Below, piece by piece: positions 43,690 to 53,227 of a DNA stretch of 64,000 nucleotides. Made by a program: the position numbers and the translations under genes. The stretch comes from Rathayibacter rathayi (GTDB lineage Bacteria; Actinomycetota; Actinomycetes; Actinomycetales; Microbacteriaceae). The DNA lies in assembly GCF_004011095.1 (NCBI RefSeq), contig NZ_CP028129.1:1612001-1676000 (forward strand), given 5' to 3'. The notes under the pieces are model-generated. The model did no database searches and was not told where the DNA came from. It worked only from the letters and a program-made list of their open reading frames with translations. How positions within the stretch are numbered: the stretch's first letter is position 1; the number at the start of each line of letters is the position of its first letter.

Positions 43690-45066
43690 TCAGAACAGCG
43701 TGATCGGTTTCACGATGTCGGCGTACATGAGGAGGACGCTCATCCCCCCGAGCACGAGCACGACGACGTAGGTCAGCGGGAGAAGGCGTGCGATGTCGAC
43801 GGGGCCGGGGTCGCGGCGTCCGAAGAGCTTGGCGCTCCGGCGGCGCAGGCCCTCCCAGAGGGCACCCGCGATGTGTCCGCCGTCCATCGGCAGCAGCGGC
43901 ACCAGGTTGAAGACGAGCAGGGCGATGTTGAGTGAGGCGAGGACGCCGACCATAGTCTGTACCTTCGACACGACCGGCAGCTGGTCGGAGGCGGCGATCT
44001 CGCCGGCGATGCGGCCCACCCCGACGACGCTGATCGGGCCGTTGGCGTCGCGCGCCTCCGAGCCGAACGCTGCCTGGGCGACCTCGATGAGGCGCTGCGG
44101 CAGATTCAGGATGACGTGGGCGACGCTCGTGATGTTCGACCAGACCGTCTCCGGGACCGCGGTGATCGGCTGCTGGACGAGGGCCGAGGTGGGCGAGATG
44201 CCGATGAAGCCGACCGTCTGCGTTCGGATCGCGCCAGAGCTGTCGGTCACAGCGGCACCGTTCGCACCGGCGACCGCGACCTCGTTCTCGGCGGGGGTGA
44301 TGGTGAGGGTCAGTGAGCTGCTGTTGCGGACCACCGAGACGCTCAGCGGTACTCCTGCGGAACGCTGGATGATCGGAGTCAGGTCGTTCCAGGTGCTCAC
44401 CGGAGTGCCGTCGATCGCCGTGATCGTGTCGCCGGGCAGCAGGCCCGCGGCGGCTCCAGGGGCGAGCGGGTCGTCGGCGGTACAGGTCGCGGTCGCGCGC
44501 TGCGACTCCGGGACCACGCACTGCGAGACCGCGGCGAGGGTGCTGGTGCTCTGCGGAATCCCGATGCCACAGAGCAGGACGGTGAAGAGGACCGAGGCGA
44601 TCACGAGGTTCATGAAGGGGCCGCCTGCCATCACGATCACGCGTTTCCACACGGGGAGGCGGTAGAAGGCGCGGTGGTCCTCGCCCTCACCGATGGTCTC
44701 GGCGCTCGCTGCACGGGCTTCGTCGATCATGGACGGCCGCTTCGATGCGCGCTTCTTGGACGATTCGTGCCCGATGCCCTGGAACATGCCGACCGGCGAC
44801 TCCGTGACGGGGTCCCCCGGATGCCTCGGCGGGTACATCCCGATCATCGCGATGTAGCCGCCGAGCGGGATCGCCTTGACGCCGTACTCGGTCTCGCCGC
44901 GGCGCCGGGAGAAGAGCGTCGGACCGAAGCCGATCATGTATTGGGTGACCTTGACGCCGAACAGCTTGGCCGGGAGCAGGTGCCCGACCTCGTGCAGCGC
45001 GATCGAGAGGGCGACGCCGACGGCGATGATGACGACACCGAGGACGAAGAGCAGCACGGATTCCAC
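43690..45066 (-). CDS. rseP: Site-2 zinc metalloprotease RseP/RasP-like (M50)
   Basis: Intramembrane protease of 458 residues. The first membrane helix holds the zinc-site HEVGH. Conserved GFGPTLFSRRRGETEYGVKAIPLGGYIAMIGM motifs follow (quoted in parts: FGPTLF, GETEYG, IPLGGY). A PDZ domain (about residues 195-290) and the C-terminal LLPMDGGHI motif with the third zinc ligand come next, then a terminal helix. It cleaves membrane anti-sigma factors or remnant signal peptides. The GTG at 45066 has TACAGT 6 nt upstream and no ribosome site, so probably leaderless. Confidence 0.94.
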   Translation of the reverse strand: MESVLLFVLGVVIIAVGVALSIALHEVGHLLPAKLFGVKVTQYMIGFGPTLFSRRRGETEYGVKAIPLGGYIAMIGMYPPRHPGDPVTESPVGMFQGIGHESSKKRASKRPSMIDEARAASAETIGEGEDHRAFYRLPVWKRVIVMAGGPFMNLVIASVLFTVLLCGIGIPQSTSTLAAVSQCVVPESQRATATCTADDPLAPGAAAGLLPGDTITAIDGTPVSTWNDLTPIIQRSAGVPLSVSVVRNSSSLTLTITPAENEVAVAGANGAAVTDSSGAIRTQTVGFIGISPTSALVQQPITAVPETVWSNITSVAHVILNLPQRLIEVAQAAFGSEARDANGPISVVGVGRIAGEIAASDQLPVVSKVQTMVGVLASLNIALLVFNLVPLLPMDGGHIAGALWEGLRRRSAKLFGRRDPGPVDIARLLPLTYVVVLVLGGMSVLLMYADIVKPITLF

Positions 45067-45155
45067 CGACTCACTGTAGGCCGGAGTCGGTCGTCCACGC
45101 TGGGGTGCGCCTGCACGGGTCCGATGAGCCTTGTGCCCGAGCACGTCGAACGCAC

Positions 45156-45217
45156 AACGTCAGCTGAGAGTGCACCTCAGCCACGATGGTGGCTGAGGTG
45201 CACTCTCAGCTGACGTT
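45156..45217. terminator. Very long perfect hairpin (29-bp stem, 4-nt loop)
   Basis: Arms 45156-45184 and 45189-45217 are perfect complements around GATG. It lies 12 nt past the dxr stop and 90 bp before rseP, all on the minus strand. It probably ends dxr transcription, but the stem is far longer than a usual terminator and has no T-run. Confidence 0.65.
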
Positions 45218-45228
45218 ACGGCGCCGCG

Positions 45229-46311
45229 TCAGCCCCGCACGATCCGCTCGTCCGCTGTCCGGCGCGCCCACTCCTCCGCCGCGGCCAGCGACTCGCGGGT
45301 CAGCGTGCCGTCGACGCCGTGTGCGTCGACCACGGCCTCCACCGTCTCCAGGATGTCGAGATAGCCGATCCGCCCGGCGTGGAAGGCCTGCACGGCCTGC
45401 TCGTTCGCCGCGTTGAAGACCGCGGGATAGGAGGCGCCGGCCTCTCCGACGCGCTTGGCGAGGCGGACGGAGGGGAACGCCTCCTCGTCCAGCGGCTCGA
45501 AGGTCCAGCTGTGCGAGCGGTTCCAGTCCAGCGGCACACCGACTCCGGCGACGCGGTGCGGCCAGTCGAGGCCGAGCGAGATCGGCAGGCGCATGTCCGG
45601 CGGCGACGCCTGGGCGATCGTCGAGCCGTCCACGTACTCGACCATCGAGTGGATCACCGACTGCGGGTGCACGGTGACGTCGATCCGGTCGTAGGGCACG
45701 TCAAAGAGCAGATGCGCCTCGATCACCTCGAGTCCCTTGTTAACCAGGGTCGAGGAGTTGGTGGTGACGACCAGGCCCATGTCCCACGTCGGGTGGGCCA
45801 GGGCCTGCGCGGGGGTGACGTCGCGGAGGGAGGCGCGGTCGCGGCCGCGGAACGGTCCGCCCGACGCTGTCAACACGAGCCGCCGCACCTCGCGGTGCTC
45901 CCCCGCGAGGAGCGCCTGGGCGATCGCGGAGTGCTCGGAGTCGACGGGAACGATCTGGCCGGGCGCTGCGAGGGAGGTGACCAGCTCGCCGCCGACGATC
46001 AGCGACTCCTTGTTCGCGAGGGCGAGCGTGCGCCCCTCCTCGAGCGCCGCGAGGGTCGGCCCGAGGCCGACCGAACCGGTGATGCCGTTGAGCACGACGT
46101 CCGCGTCGACCGTGCGGATCAACTGCTCGGCCTCCTCGACACCGAACGCCGTGTGCTCGACACCGAACGCCGCGGCCTGCGAGGCGCTCGCCGCCCGATT
46201 CGAGCCGGCTGCGAGACCGACGACCTCGAACCGCTCACGGTTCGCGGCGATGACGTCGAGGGCCTGCGTGCCGATGGACCCGGTCGAACCGAGGATGATG
46301 ACCCTGCGCAT
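45229..46311 (-). CDS. dxr: 1-deoxy-D-xylulose-5-phosphate reductoisomerase
   Basis: First committed step of the MEP pathway. The 360-residue protein has the NADPH loop LGSTGSIGTQALDV, LANKESLIVGG, and the metal/substrate region VPVDSEHSAI. LTASGGPFRGR, HPTWDMG, the catalytic-loop HPQSVIHSMVEY and the C-terminal helical domain follow. The ATG at 46311 is clear by homology. A short local duplication (FGVEHTAFGVEE, from a roughly 20-bp direct repeat at 46137-46175) is present in the first domain. Confidence 0.96.
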   Translation of the reverse strand: MRRVIILGSTGSIGTQALDVIAANRERFEVVGLAAGSNRAASASQAAAFGVEHTAFGVEEAEQLIRTVDADVVLNGITGSVGLGPTLAALEEGRTLALANKESLIVGGELVTSLAAPGQIVPVDSEHSAIAQALLAGEHREVRRLVLTASGGPFRGRDRASLRDVTPAQALAHPTWDMGLVVTTNSSTLVNKGLEVIEAHLLFDVPYDRIDVTVHPQSVIHSMVEYVDGSTIAQASPPDMRLPISLGLDWPHRVAGVGVPLDWNRSHSWTFEPLDEEAFPSVRLAKRVGEAGASYPAVFNAANEQAVQAFHAGRIGYLDILETVEAVVDAHGVDGTLTRESLAAAEEWARRTADERIVRG

Positions 46312-46348
46312 CCGCCCATCCTGGCACGGAGCCCAGGGCTCGTACCGG

Positions 46349-47302
46349 TCAGCTGATGGCGAGGATGTCGATGACGAAGACGAGGGTGTCGGTCCCGCTG
46401 ATCCCCGCGTTCTGGTTGCCCTGGTCGCCGTATCCCTTCGCCGGCGGGATGGTGACGAGCACCTGCGAGCCGACGGTCTGACCGACCACCGCCTCCTTGA
46501 AGCCCTCAATCACTCCACCCGTGCTGAAGGCGGCAGGAGCCGGCTTGCCCCAGCTCTGGTCGAACACCTGGCCGGTGCCCCAGACGACACCCTGGTACTG
46601 CACGATCAGCTGGTCGCCGTCGGACACGCTCGCTCCGCTCCCCTTCTTGAGCACGGCGAGCTGCAGGTCGGCGGGTGGGTCGGTCGAGGGGATGGTGACG
46701 GTCGGCGCACCGTCCTCGGCGAGCGCCACCGTGGGCAGACCGTCGACCGGGGGCTGCGGCTCGCCGTCGGCGGCGGTCGACACGATCTGCTCGACGTCGA
46801 TGACCATCACGATCGAGTCGGTCGCCGCGATGCCGAACTCGCTCTGCCCGGCGTCGCCGAACGCATCGGCCGGGGGCACGACAGCGATGACGCGCGAGCC
46901 GACGCTCGCGCAGTTCACGGCCTTCACCAGCCCGGCGAGGTACTGGTCGGTGTCGACCTCAAAGGCGGCCCGGCCGCCCGAGGCGTAGCTGCTGGCCGAG
47001 AACTCGGCGCCGCTGCTGCCGTTGTAGAGCGTGTAGTCGACGAGAACGGTGTCGCCCTCGGCGACCTCGGCGCCGGTGCCCTCGATCGCGACGGAGCGCT
47101 CGGTGGCGTCCACACTGATCGGGCTCGGGAAGACGGTGACGGGCTTGGTGCCGAAGTCGCCACTGGTCTGCACCGCTGCGGTCGCCTCTCCCTCGCTCGC
47201 GCAACCCAGCGGAGTCGGGGAGGCGGTCGGTGCGCCGGGGGTGCAGGCCGCGAGGCTCAGGGTGACGCCGAGGACGGCGAGGATCGCGAGGGTTCTGCGC
47301 AC
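46349..47302 (-). CDS. Lipoprotein with two FKBP-type peptidyl-prolyl isomerase domains
   Basis: A 317-residue envelope protein. The lipobox LAAC (SLAAC at about residue 20) follows a short basic/hydrophobic signal. Two FKBP domains come next: domain 1 (about 70-170) with VLVDYTLYNG and VIAVVPPADAFGD; domain 2 (about 210-317) with LIVQYQGVVWGTGQVFDQSW, GVIEGFKEAVVGQ and VLVTIPPAKGYGDQG. Domain 2 keeps the aromatic active-site pattern; domain 1 is more diverged. Extracytoplasmic folding of prolyl bonds is the expected role. The GTG at 47302 follows AAAGG. Confidence 0.9.
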   Translation of the reverse strand: MRRTLAILAVLGVTLSLAACTPGAPTASPTPLGCASEGEATAAVQTSGDFGTKPVTVFPSPISVDATERSVAIEGTGAEVAEGDTVLVDYTLYNGSSGAEFSASSYASGGRAAFEVDTDQYLAGLVKAVNCASVGSRVIAVVPPADAFGDAGQSEFGIAATDSIVMVIDVEQIVSTAADGEPQPPVDGLPTVALAEDGAPTVTIPSTDPPADLQLAVLKKGSGASVSDGDQLIVQYQGVVWGTGQVFDQSWGKPAPAAFSTGGVIEGFKEAVVGQTVGSQVLVTIPPAKGYGDQGNQNAGISGTDTLVFVIDILAIS

Positions 47303-47424
47303 AGGGGCACCTTTCTTGACCGGCGGCGGCCGGGGGGCGTGAGGGGATCGGTCCCCATCCTGCATGGCGCGCCTCGCAGCGCGCTGGGTGCGGTCCTCGA
47401 GTGGTCGAGGCCTACCATCGGGGC

Positions 47425-48759
47425 ATGCGTGAATTCTCGGTCCCCCAGTCCCGAGAGCTCGTGACCGAGCTCCCCGGCCCGCGCTCCGTTGCCCTCCAGG
47501 AGCGCCGCGTCGCCAGCGTCTCCCGCGGCGCTGGGACGCTCGCGAACATCTACATGGATCACGCATCGGGCGCCGTCCTGGTCGACGTCGACGGCAACCG
47601 CCTGATCGACCTCGGCTGCGGCATCGGAGTCACGACCATCGGCCACGCGCACCCCGCGGTCGCCGCCGCCGCGGCCGCGCAGGCCGAGAAGCTGACGCAC
47701 ACGCTGTTCACCGTCACTCCGTACGAGAACTACGTGCGCGTCGCCGAGAAGCTCGCCGAGATCACTCCTGGTGACGTCGAGAAGCGCTCGATCCTGGTCA
47801 ACTCCGGAGCCGAAGCGGTCGAGAATGCCGTCAAGATCGCCCGCAAGTTCACCGGCCGGCGCGCGATCGCGACGCTCGACCACGCCTTCCACGGTCGCAC
47901 CAACCTCACGATGGCGATGACCTACCGCCCCTGGCCGGAGCGCGCCGGCATGGGCCCCTTCCCTGGCGAGATCTACAGCCTCCCGACCAGCTACCCGTTC
48001 CGCGACCCCGAGGGCATGACGGGCGAGGAGGCGGCCGAGCGCACCATCGACTCCATCACCACTCACGTCGGCGCGCAGGAGCTCGCGGCGCTGTTCGTCG
48101 AACCGATTCAGGGCGACGGCGGCATCATCATCCCGGCGCCGGGCTACTTCCGGCGCCTGTCCGAGTTCTGCACCGAGAACGGCATCGTCTTCGTCGCCGA
48201 CGAGATCCAGGCAGGCATTGCCCGCACGGGCACCTGGTACTCGATCGAGCACCACGGAGTAGTCCCCGACCTGATCACGACAGCCAAGGGCATTGCTGGC
48301 GGCTTCCCGCTCGCCGCAGTCACCGGCCGCGCCGAGATCATGGACGCCGTGCAGCCCGGCGGTATCGGCGGCACCTTCGGCGGCAACCCGGTCTCGACCG
48401 CGGCGGCGCTCGCGACCTTCGAGGCTATCGAGTCCGAGGGCCTGCTCGAGGAGGCGCAGCGCGTCGAGCGCCTGCTCCAGGCGAGGATCGGCGACTGGGC
48501 GCAGCGCTTCGCGGTCATCGGCGACGTGCGCGGCAAGGGCGCCATGTGGGGCGTCGAACTCGTGCACCCGGGGACGAAGAAGCAGTACCCGGAGGCGCTC
48601 ACCGCGATCCTGAGGCACGCCACCGCGAACGGCGTGATCGTGCTCGACGCGGGCAGCTGGGACAGCGTCCTGCGGATCCTGCCGAGCGTCGTGATCAGCG
48701 AGGAGCTCATCGACGACGCGGCGACCGTGATCGAGGAGGCGCTCGCCCAGTTCGGCTGA
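47425..48759 (+). CDS. gabT: 4-aminobutyrate aminotransferase (first of two paralogues)
   Basis: PLP-dependent class III aminotransferase of 444 residues, transferring the amino group of GABA to 2-oxoglutarate. The motifs are DLGCGIGVTTIGHAHP, VNSGAEAVENAVKIAR, HAFHGRT, VEPIQGDGG, FVADEIQAGIARTG with the PLP-ring Asp, TTAKGIAGGFP with the PLP lysine, and GTFGGNP. TACCAT lies 6 nt before the ATG, suggesting a leaderless mRNA. A close paralogue lies 1.4 kb downstream, separated by plsC and osmC. Confidence 0.93.
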   Translation: MREFSVPQSRELVTELPGPRSVALQERRVASVSRGAGTLANIYMDHASGAVLVDVDGNRLIDLGCGIGVTTIGHAHPAVAAAAAAQAEKLTHTLFTVTPYENYVRVAEKLAEITPGDVEKRSILVNSGAEAVENAVKIARKFTGRRAIATLDHAFHGRTNLTMAMTYRPWPERAGMGPFPGEIYSLPTSYPFRDPEGMTGEEAAERTIDSITTHVGAQELAALFVEPIQGDGGIIIPAPGYFRRLSEFCTENGIVFVADEIQAGIARTGTWYSIEHHGVVPDLITTAKGIAGGFPLAAVTGRAEIMDAVQPGGIGGTFGGNPVSTAAALATFEAIESEGLLEEAQRVERLLQARIGDWAQRFAVIGDVRGKGAMWGVELVHPGTKKQYPEALTAILRHATANGVIVLDAGSWDSVLRILPSVVISEELIDDAATVIEEALAQFG

Positions 48760-48802
48760 GCGATAGCCGACGCGGCATGGACGCGCCGGTATCTTCATCG
48801 GA

Positions 48803-49558
48803 ATGCGGATCGACGACGACCACGAGAGGCCGACTCCCCCGGGGATCGGCCTCTCCGCGCGCCTGGCGCGCCTGTCCATCGGCGGCGTCGGCCGACTCCT
48901 CTACCGGCCGATCGTGCAGGGCCGCGAGAACGTGCCAGCCGAGGGCCGCGTGATCCTCGCCAGCAACCACCTCTCCTTCATCGACTCCCCCGTCCTGACC
49001 CTGCTCGCCCCGCGGCCGGTGCAGTTCCTCGCCAAGGCGGACTACTTCATGGGCACCGGTGTGCGCGGCGCCCTCTCGCGGGCCTTTTTCACCACCGTCG
49101 GCGCCGTCGCGGTCGAACGCGGCGCGGGCCAGGCGGCTCAGGAGGCGCTCGATCTCGGCCGGGCGATCCTGGAGCGCGATGAGGCCTTCGCCGTCTACCC
49201 GGAGGGCACTCGCTCCCGCGACGGGCGCCTCTACAAGGGCCGCACCGGAGTGGCGTGGCTCGCTCTCACGACGGGTGCCCCCGTCGTCCCGGTCGGCCTC
49301 ATCGGCACGCAGGAGCTGCAACCGGTCGGTACGCGGATGCCCCGCCTGCACCGCATCACGGTCCGCTTCGGCGCACCGCTGGACCTCTCTCCCCACGGCT
49401 CGGCCGACTCCGGCCGGGCGCGCCGCCACGCCACCGACGAGGTGATGACCGCCATCCACGCACTCTCCGAGCAGGAGCTCGCGGGCGCGTACAACGAGTC
49501 ACCGCCGACGACCACGGCCGAGCGCATCCGCCGAGCGCTCCCGCACGAGCGCCGCTGA
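48803..49558 (+). CDS. plsC: 1-acylglycerol-3-phosphate O-acyltransferase (PlsC family)
   Basis: Membrane-associated acyltransferase of 251 residues for phospholipid synthesis. Motif I NHLSFID (HxxxxD variant), motif II FFTTVGAVAVERG, motif III YPEGTRSRDG and motif IV VPVGLIGT are all present. It lies 43 bp after gabT, with TATCTT 7 nt upstream of the ATG, so it has its own (leaderless) promoter. Confidence 0.92.
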   Translation: MRIDDDHERPTPPGIGLSARLARLSIGGVGRLLYRPIVQGRENVPAEGRVILASNHLSFIDSPVLTLLAPRPVQFLAKADYFMGTGVRGALSRAFFTTVGAVAVERGAGQAAQEALDLGRAILERDEAFAVYPEGTRSRDGRLYKGRTGVAWLALTTGAPVVPVGLIGTQELQPVGTRMPRLHRITVRFGAPLDLSPHGSADSGRARRHATDEVMTAIHALSEQELAGAYNESPPTTTAERIRRALPHERR

Positions 49559-49561
49559 GCG

Positions 49562-50029
49562 TCAGCGTGCGAACGTCTCCGGCTCGTGCCTGACGGGGAA
49601 GTTCACCGAGTTCGCGATGAAGCACAGCCGGGACGCCTCTGCGTGCAGCGTCTGGGCGAGCGCGACCATCGACTCCTCGGCGACCGTCACGCGGGGCCGG
49701 AGGGTCACCGAGGTGAAGTGGCCGCTCTCCCCCTCCTGGACCATCGCGCCGGCCGCGTCGTCCGAGTACCCCGTGACAACGACTCCACTTTTCACTGCCA
49801 CATGCAGGTACGAGAGGAGGTGGCACTGCGCGAGCGCGGCGAGCAGCAGTTGCTCCGGGTTCCAGCGGTCGGCGTCGCCTCGGAAGGGCGTGTCGGCCGA
49901 GGCCAGGATGGGCGCCGGGCCCTGTGCCGTCACGGTCAGCTGGCGCCCGTACTCGCGGTATCCGCTCGTGCCGGTCCCCCGGTCGCCCTCCCAAACGACG
50001 GATACCGCGTACTCGTGCTCGGACTTCAT
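49562..50029 (-). CDS. OsmC-family peroxiredoxin-like protein
   Basis: A 155-residue OsmC/Ohr fold protein. The two redox cysteines are in LAALAQCHLLSYLH and EASRLCFIANSVNFPV, the spacing used by thiol peroxidases of organic hydroperoxides. The N-terminal HEYAVSVVWEGDRGTGTSGYREYGR matches the YhfA-like OsmC branch. It is encoded opposite to its neighbours, ending 3 nt from the plsC stop. Confidence 0.9.
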   Translation of the reverse strand: MKSEHEYAVSVVWEGDRGTGTSGYREYGRQLTVTAQGPAPILASADTPFRGDADRWNPEQLLLAALAQCHLLSYLHVAVKSGVVVTGYSDDAAGAMVQEGESGHFTSVTLRPRVTVAEESMVALAQTLHAEASRLCFIANSVNFPVRHEPETFAR

Positions 50030-50119
50030 CAGGGCTCCCCTTCAACGGCGGTGGATCAGGCCGCTCGCACCGGTCTGGACCTCTAGGTGCCGGAGCACCG
50101 CGAGTAGACTCTGAGGACC

Positions 50120-51481
50120 ATGACAGACACGCTCGTCCCCCAGGTTCCCACGTCCGCAATCCCCCAGGAGCGGCGCGTCGCGACCGAGATCCCCGGGCCG
50201 CGATCCCGGGCCCTGCACGAGCGCCGCCTCGCCGTCGTCCCCACCGGAGTCGGCACCGCGCTCCCCGTCTACATCGACCGCGCGCACGGCGCGATCCTGG
50301 TTGACGTCGACGGCAACAGCTTCATCGACCTCGGCGCCGGCATCGGCGTGACGACGATCGGCCACACCGACGACTCGGTCGTCGCGGCCGCCTCGCAGCA
50401 GCTCGCGCGGCTCACGCACACGCTCTTCACCGTCACTCCTTACGAGCCCTACATCCGCGTTGCGGAACTGCTCGCCGAACACACCCCCGGCGACTTCGCC
50501 AAGAAGACCGTCCTCGTCAATTCTGGCGCGGAGGCGGTCGAGAACGCCGTCAAGATCGCCCGTAAGCACACCGGCCGCCCCGGCGTCGCGGTGCTCGATC
50601 ACGCCTACCACGGCCGCACCAACCTCACGATGGCGATGAACTTCAAGGCCCTGCCGTACGGCCTGGGCTTCGGACCCTTCGCGAGCGACGTGCACCGCGC
50701 GCCAAGCTCGTACCCGTACCACGACGGCCTGTCGGGAGCCGAGGCCGCCCAGCGCGCCATCTCCTACCTCGAGAAGACCGTCGGCGCCTCCGCCCTGGCC
50801 TGCCTTGTCGCCGAGCCGATCCAGGGCGAGGGCGGCTTCATGGTCCCCGCCGAGGGTTTCCTCCCCGCGCTGCAGGAGTGGTGCACCGCCAACGGCATCG
50901 TCTTCGTTGCCGACGAGATCCAGTCGGGCATGGCCCGCACCGGCGCCTGGTTCGCCAGCGAGCACCTGGGCCTCGTGCCCGACCTCGTCCTCTCGGCCAA
51001 GGGCATCGCCGGTGGCCTCCCGCTCGCCGGCGTGACCGGACGCGCCGACATCATGGACTCGGCGCAGGCCGGCGGACTCGGCGGCACCTTCGGAGGCAAC
51101 CCCGTCGCCGCCGCCGCGGCCGTCGCGGTCTTCGAGCGCATCGACCGCGAGGGCCTGCTCGCCGAGGCCGACCGGATCGGTGCCCGCCTCGGCACCGCGC
51201 TGCGCGGCCTGCAGGAGCGCTACGACATCATCGGCGACGTGCGCGGCATCGGCGCGATGATGGCGATCGAACTCGTCCAGCCTGGCACCGCCGGCACCAC
51301 CAAGGAACCGAACACCACGGCCGTGCAGGCGATCATTGAGTACGCCGCGCAACACGGAGTCCTCGTGCTGAGCGCCGGCACCTACGGCAACGTGGTCCGC
51401 TTCCTGCCCAGCCTCGCCCTCAGCAACGAGCTGCTCGACGACGCGATGTCGGTCATCGCCGACGCCTTCGCCACTCTCTAG
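50120..51481 (+). CDS. gabT: 4-aminobutyrate aminotransferase (second paralogue)
   Basis: A 453-residue class III aminotransferase. It shares the gabT motifs: DLGAGIGVTTIGHTDD, VNSGAEAVENAVKIARK, HAYHGRT, FVADEIQSGMARTG, SAKGIAGGLP with the PLP lysine, and GTFGGNP. It is closely related to the copy at 47.4 kb along its whole length. Both carry full active sites, so both should be functional; they may differ in substrate (GABA against 5-aminovalerate or another omega-amino acid). TAGACT lies 9 nt upstream of the ATG together with GAGGA. Confidence 0.93.
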   Translation: MTDTLVPQVPTSAIPQERRVATEIPGPRSRALHERRLAVVPTGVGTALPVYIDRAHGAILVDVDGNSFIDLGAGIGVTTIGHTDDSVVAAASQQLARLTHTLFTVTPYEPYIRVAELLAEHTPGDFAKKTVLVNSGAEAVENAVKIARKHTGRPGVAVLDHAYHGRTNLTMAMNFKALPYGLGFGPFASDVHRAPSSYPYHDGLSGAEAAQRAISYLEKTVGASALACLVAEPIQGEGGFMVPAEGFLPALQEWCTANGIVFVADEIQSGMARTGAWFASEHLGLVPDLVLSAKGIAGGLPLAGVTGRADIMDSAQAGGLGGTFGGNPVAAAAAVAVFERIDREGLLAEADRIGARLGTALRGLQERYDIIGDVRGIGAMMAIELVQPGTAGTTKEPNTTAVQAIIEYAAQHGVLVLSAGTYGNVVRFLPSLALSNELLDDAMSVIADAFATL

Positions 51482-51585
51482 ACGCGACCCCTCGAGGGCC
51501 ACCGCGAGCGGCCGACGCGCTCGACGGTGGCCTTGGGCGTTTCCCCGGGCGCGGGACCGGTCGCCGCATCGGGCAGGATGGGGGG

Positions 51586-52581
51586 ATGCCTGCAGGAACC
51601 TTCACCGTCGCCGAATCCGTCGAGCTGGCGGTCGTCGAGCGCTCCGGGTTCATCGAGTCCCGCCACGCCGGCTCCGCCGTGCTTCTGGACTCCGAGGGCC
51701 GCGTCTCTCGCAGCCTCGGCACTCCGACTGCCCCGGTCTTCCCCCGCTCCTGCCTCAAGCCGTTCCAGGCCCTCGCGGTGATGACGGCCGGAGTCGAGCT
51801 GACCGGCGCGGAGGCAGTCATCGCCACCGCGAGCCACGCGGGCCTTCCCCAGCACATCGCCCTGGTGCACAATCTGCTCTTGCGCGCCGGCCTCGACCAC
51901 ACCGCGCTGCAGTGCCCGGCCGACTGGCCCGGCGACTCCGCGACCCGCGCCCAGCTGCTGCGCGCGGGCGCGACTCCGGACCCGCTTTACATGAACTGCT
52001 CGGGCAAGCACGCGGCGATGCTGCTGGCCTGCGTGCACAACGGCTGGAGCACCGAGGACTACCTCGAGCGGACGCACCCGCTGCAGCAGCACATCGTCGA
52101 CACGATCGAGCGCCTGACCGGCGAGCGCGTCGTCGCCACGGGAATCGACGGCTGCGGCGCTCCGGTGCACGCCCTGCCCCTGACCGCCCTGGCGAAGGGG
52201 ATCTCGCGGATCGTCTCCTCCTCCCCCGCCTCGCCCTTCGGCCTCTACCGGCACGCCGGCGTGCTCACCGCGGCGATTCTCGAGAATGCCTGGGCGATTG
52301 ATGGGCCGGGCCGCGACAACACGGTGGTCATTGAGCGCCTGGGTCTGGTCGCCAAGCTCGGCGCCGAGGGCGTACTCGTGATGGCCTCACCGGACGGGAC
52401 CACTGCCGCACTGAAGATCCTGGACGGGAGCCTGCGCGCGGCGACCGTGGTCGCGCTCAAGCTCCTCGTCGAGGCGGAGGCGGTGGACCGCAGCGCGGCG
52501 AACGAGGTGCTGGTGCGGCTCAATCCGGTCGTCTCCGGTGGTGGGCGCCCGGTCGGAGCGATCCGCGCCTCCTATGTCTGA
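51586..52581 (+). CDS. Rhizobial-type (AnsA) asparaginase
   Basis: A 331-residue protein of the thermolabile, class 3 asparaginase family (PF06089). The motifs are [36 protein letters not shown] with the catalytic Ser-Lys, [14 protein letters not shown] and the [16 protein letters not shown] region. It hydrolyses asparagine to aspartate and ammonia and is unrelated to E. coli AnsA/B. It follows gabT on the same strand and fits the amino-acid/amine-utilisation theme of this block. Confidence 0.9.
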   Translation: MPAGTFTVAESVELAVVERSGFIESRHAGSAVLLDSEGRVSRSLGTPTAPVFPRSCLKPFQALAVMTAGVELTGAEAVIATASHAGLPQHIALVHNLLLRAGLDHTALQCPADWPGDSATRAQLLRAGATPDPLYMNCSGKHAAMLLACVHNGWSTEDYLERTHPLQQHIVDTIERLTGERVVATGIDGCGAPVHALPLTALAKGISRIVSSSPASPFGLYRHAGVLTAAILENAWAIDGPGRDNTVVIERLGLVAKLGAEGVLVMASPDGTTAALKILDGSLRAATVVALKLLVEAEAVDRSAANEVLVRLNPVVSGGGRPVGAIRASYV

Positions 52582-52582
52582 G

Positions 52583-53038
52583 CGCCTCCGCGCATCCCGC
52601 TGAATCGACGTGAACTCGAGCTGCATCTGGCGGCGGAGCTTGAGGTCGAGAGCGCCCAGCGGCTCATCCAGCAGGAGCAGCGCGGGCCGGTTGACCAGGG
52701 CCCGGGCCAGGGCGACCCGCTGCTGCTGGCCGCCCGAGAGCTGCGCGGGGCGGCGCTGGGCGAGGTGGTCGAGTTCGACCAGCCGGAGCGCCTCACGCGC
52801 CTTACCGACCGGGTCGGCGATCTTCCGCCGCTTCAGCCCGAAGGCGACGTTCTCGTCGGCGGCGGTCGGTCGGAGCGGCGCGGGTCTGCGCTGCACAGGC
52901 GGCCAGGGCGAGCGTGCTCGTTCCGAGGCCGCCGAGGACCGCTCGACGAGAGAGGACCGCTCGGCGCTCGCGCTCGTGCGAACGAGCCACCGCAAGGGCC
53001 CGGCGGACAACGGGATCCCTCGGGAGGGGACGGGTCAT
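52583..53038 (-). pseudogene. Fused remnant of potD (5' end) and potA (internal part)
   Basis: Reading from 53038, an ATG opens [24 protein letters not shown], then a twin-arginine lipoprotein signal ([20 protein letters not shown]) typical of spermidine/putrescine-binding PotD proteins. It breaks off at about 52870. The sequence continues in another frame as an ABC ATPase: [45 protein letters not shown], ending at SIQRD around 52600. PotD body, permeases, the Walker A of PotA and its C-terminus are all missing. One deletion fused the two genes and another removed the end. The C-terminus runs into antisense of the asparaginase gene. Confidence 0.75.
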
Positions 53039-53227
53039 AGCGGGGGGGGGTTCCTGACCGCGTCGAGGCTCGGATATCGAGGGCCGAACGTGGGGAAATA
53101 CTGGCATGGCGCTCATCCGCCTGTCACGGTAAACGGAGGAAAACGCTCATCCGGAAACATGATCGTCACGAAATCCGCACTCAGGAGACGTGGAGACCGC
53201 TGATTCGTTCCCCGAGCACCGAGGCGC

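Noticed and set aside
45156..45217. Terminal inverted repeats of an insertion sequence or MITE
   Set aside because: Arms are separated by only 4 nt, no target duplication or transposase is present, and I cannot show another copy in the window.
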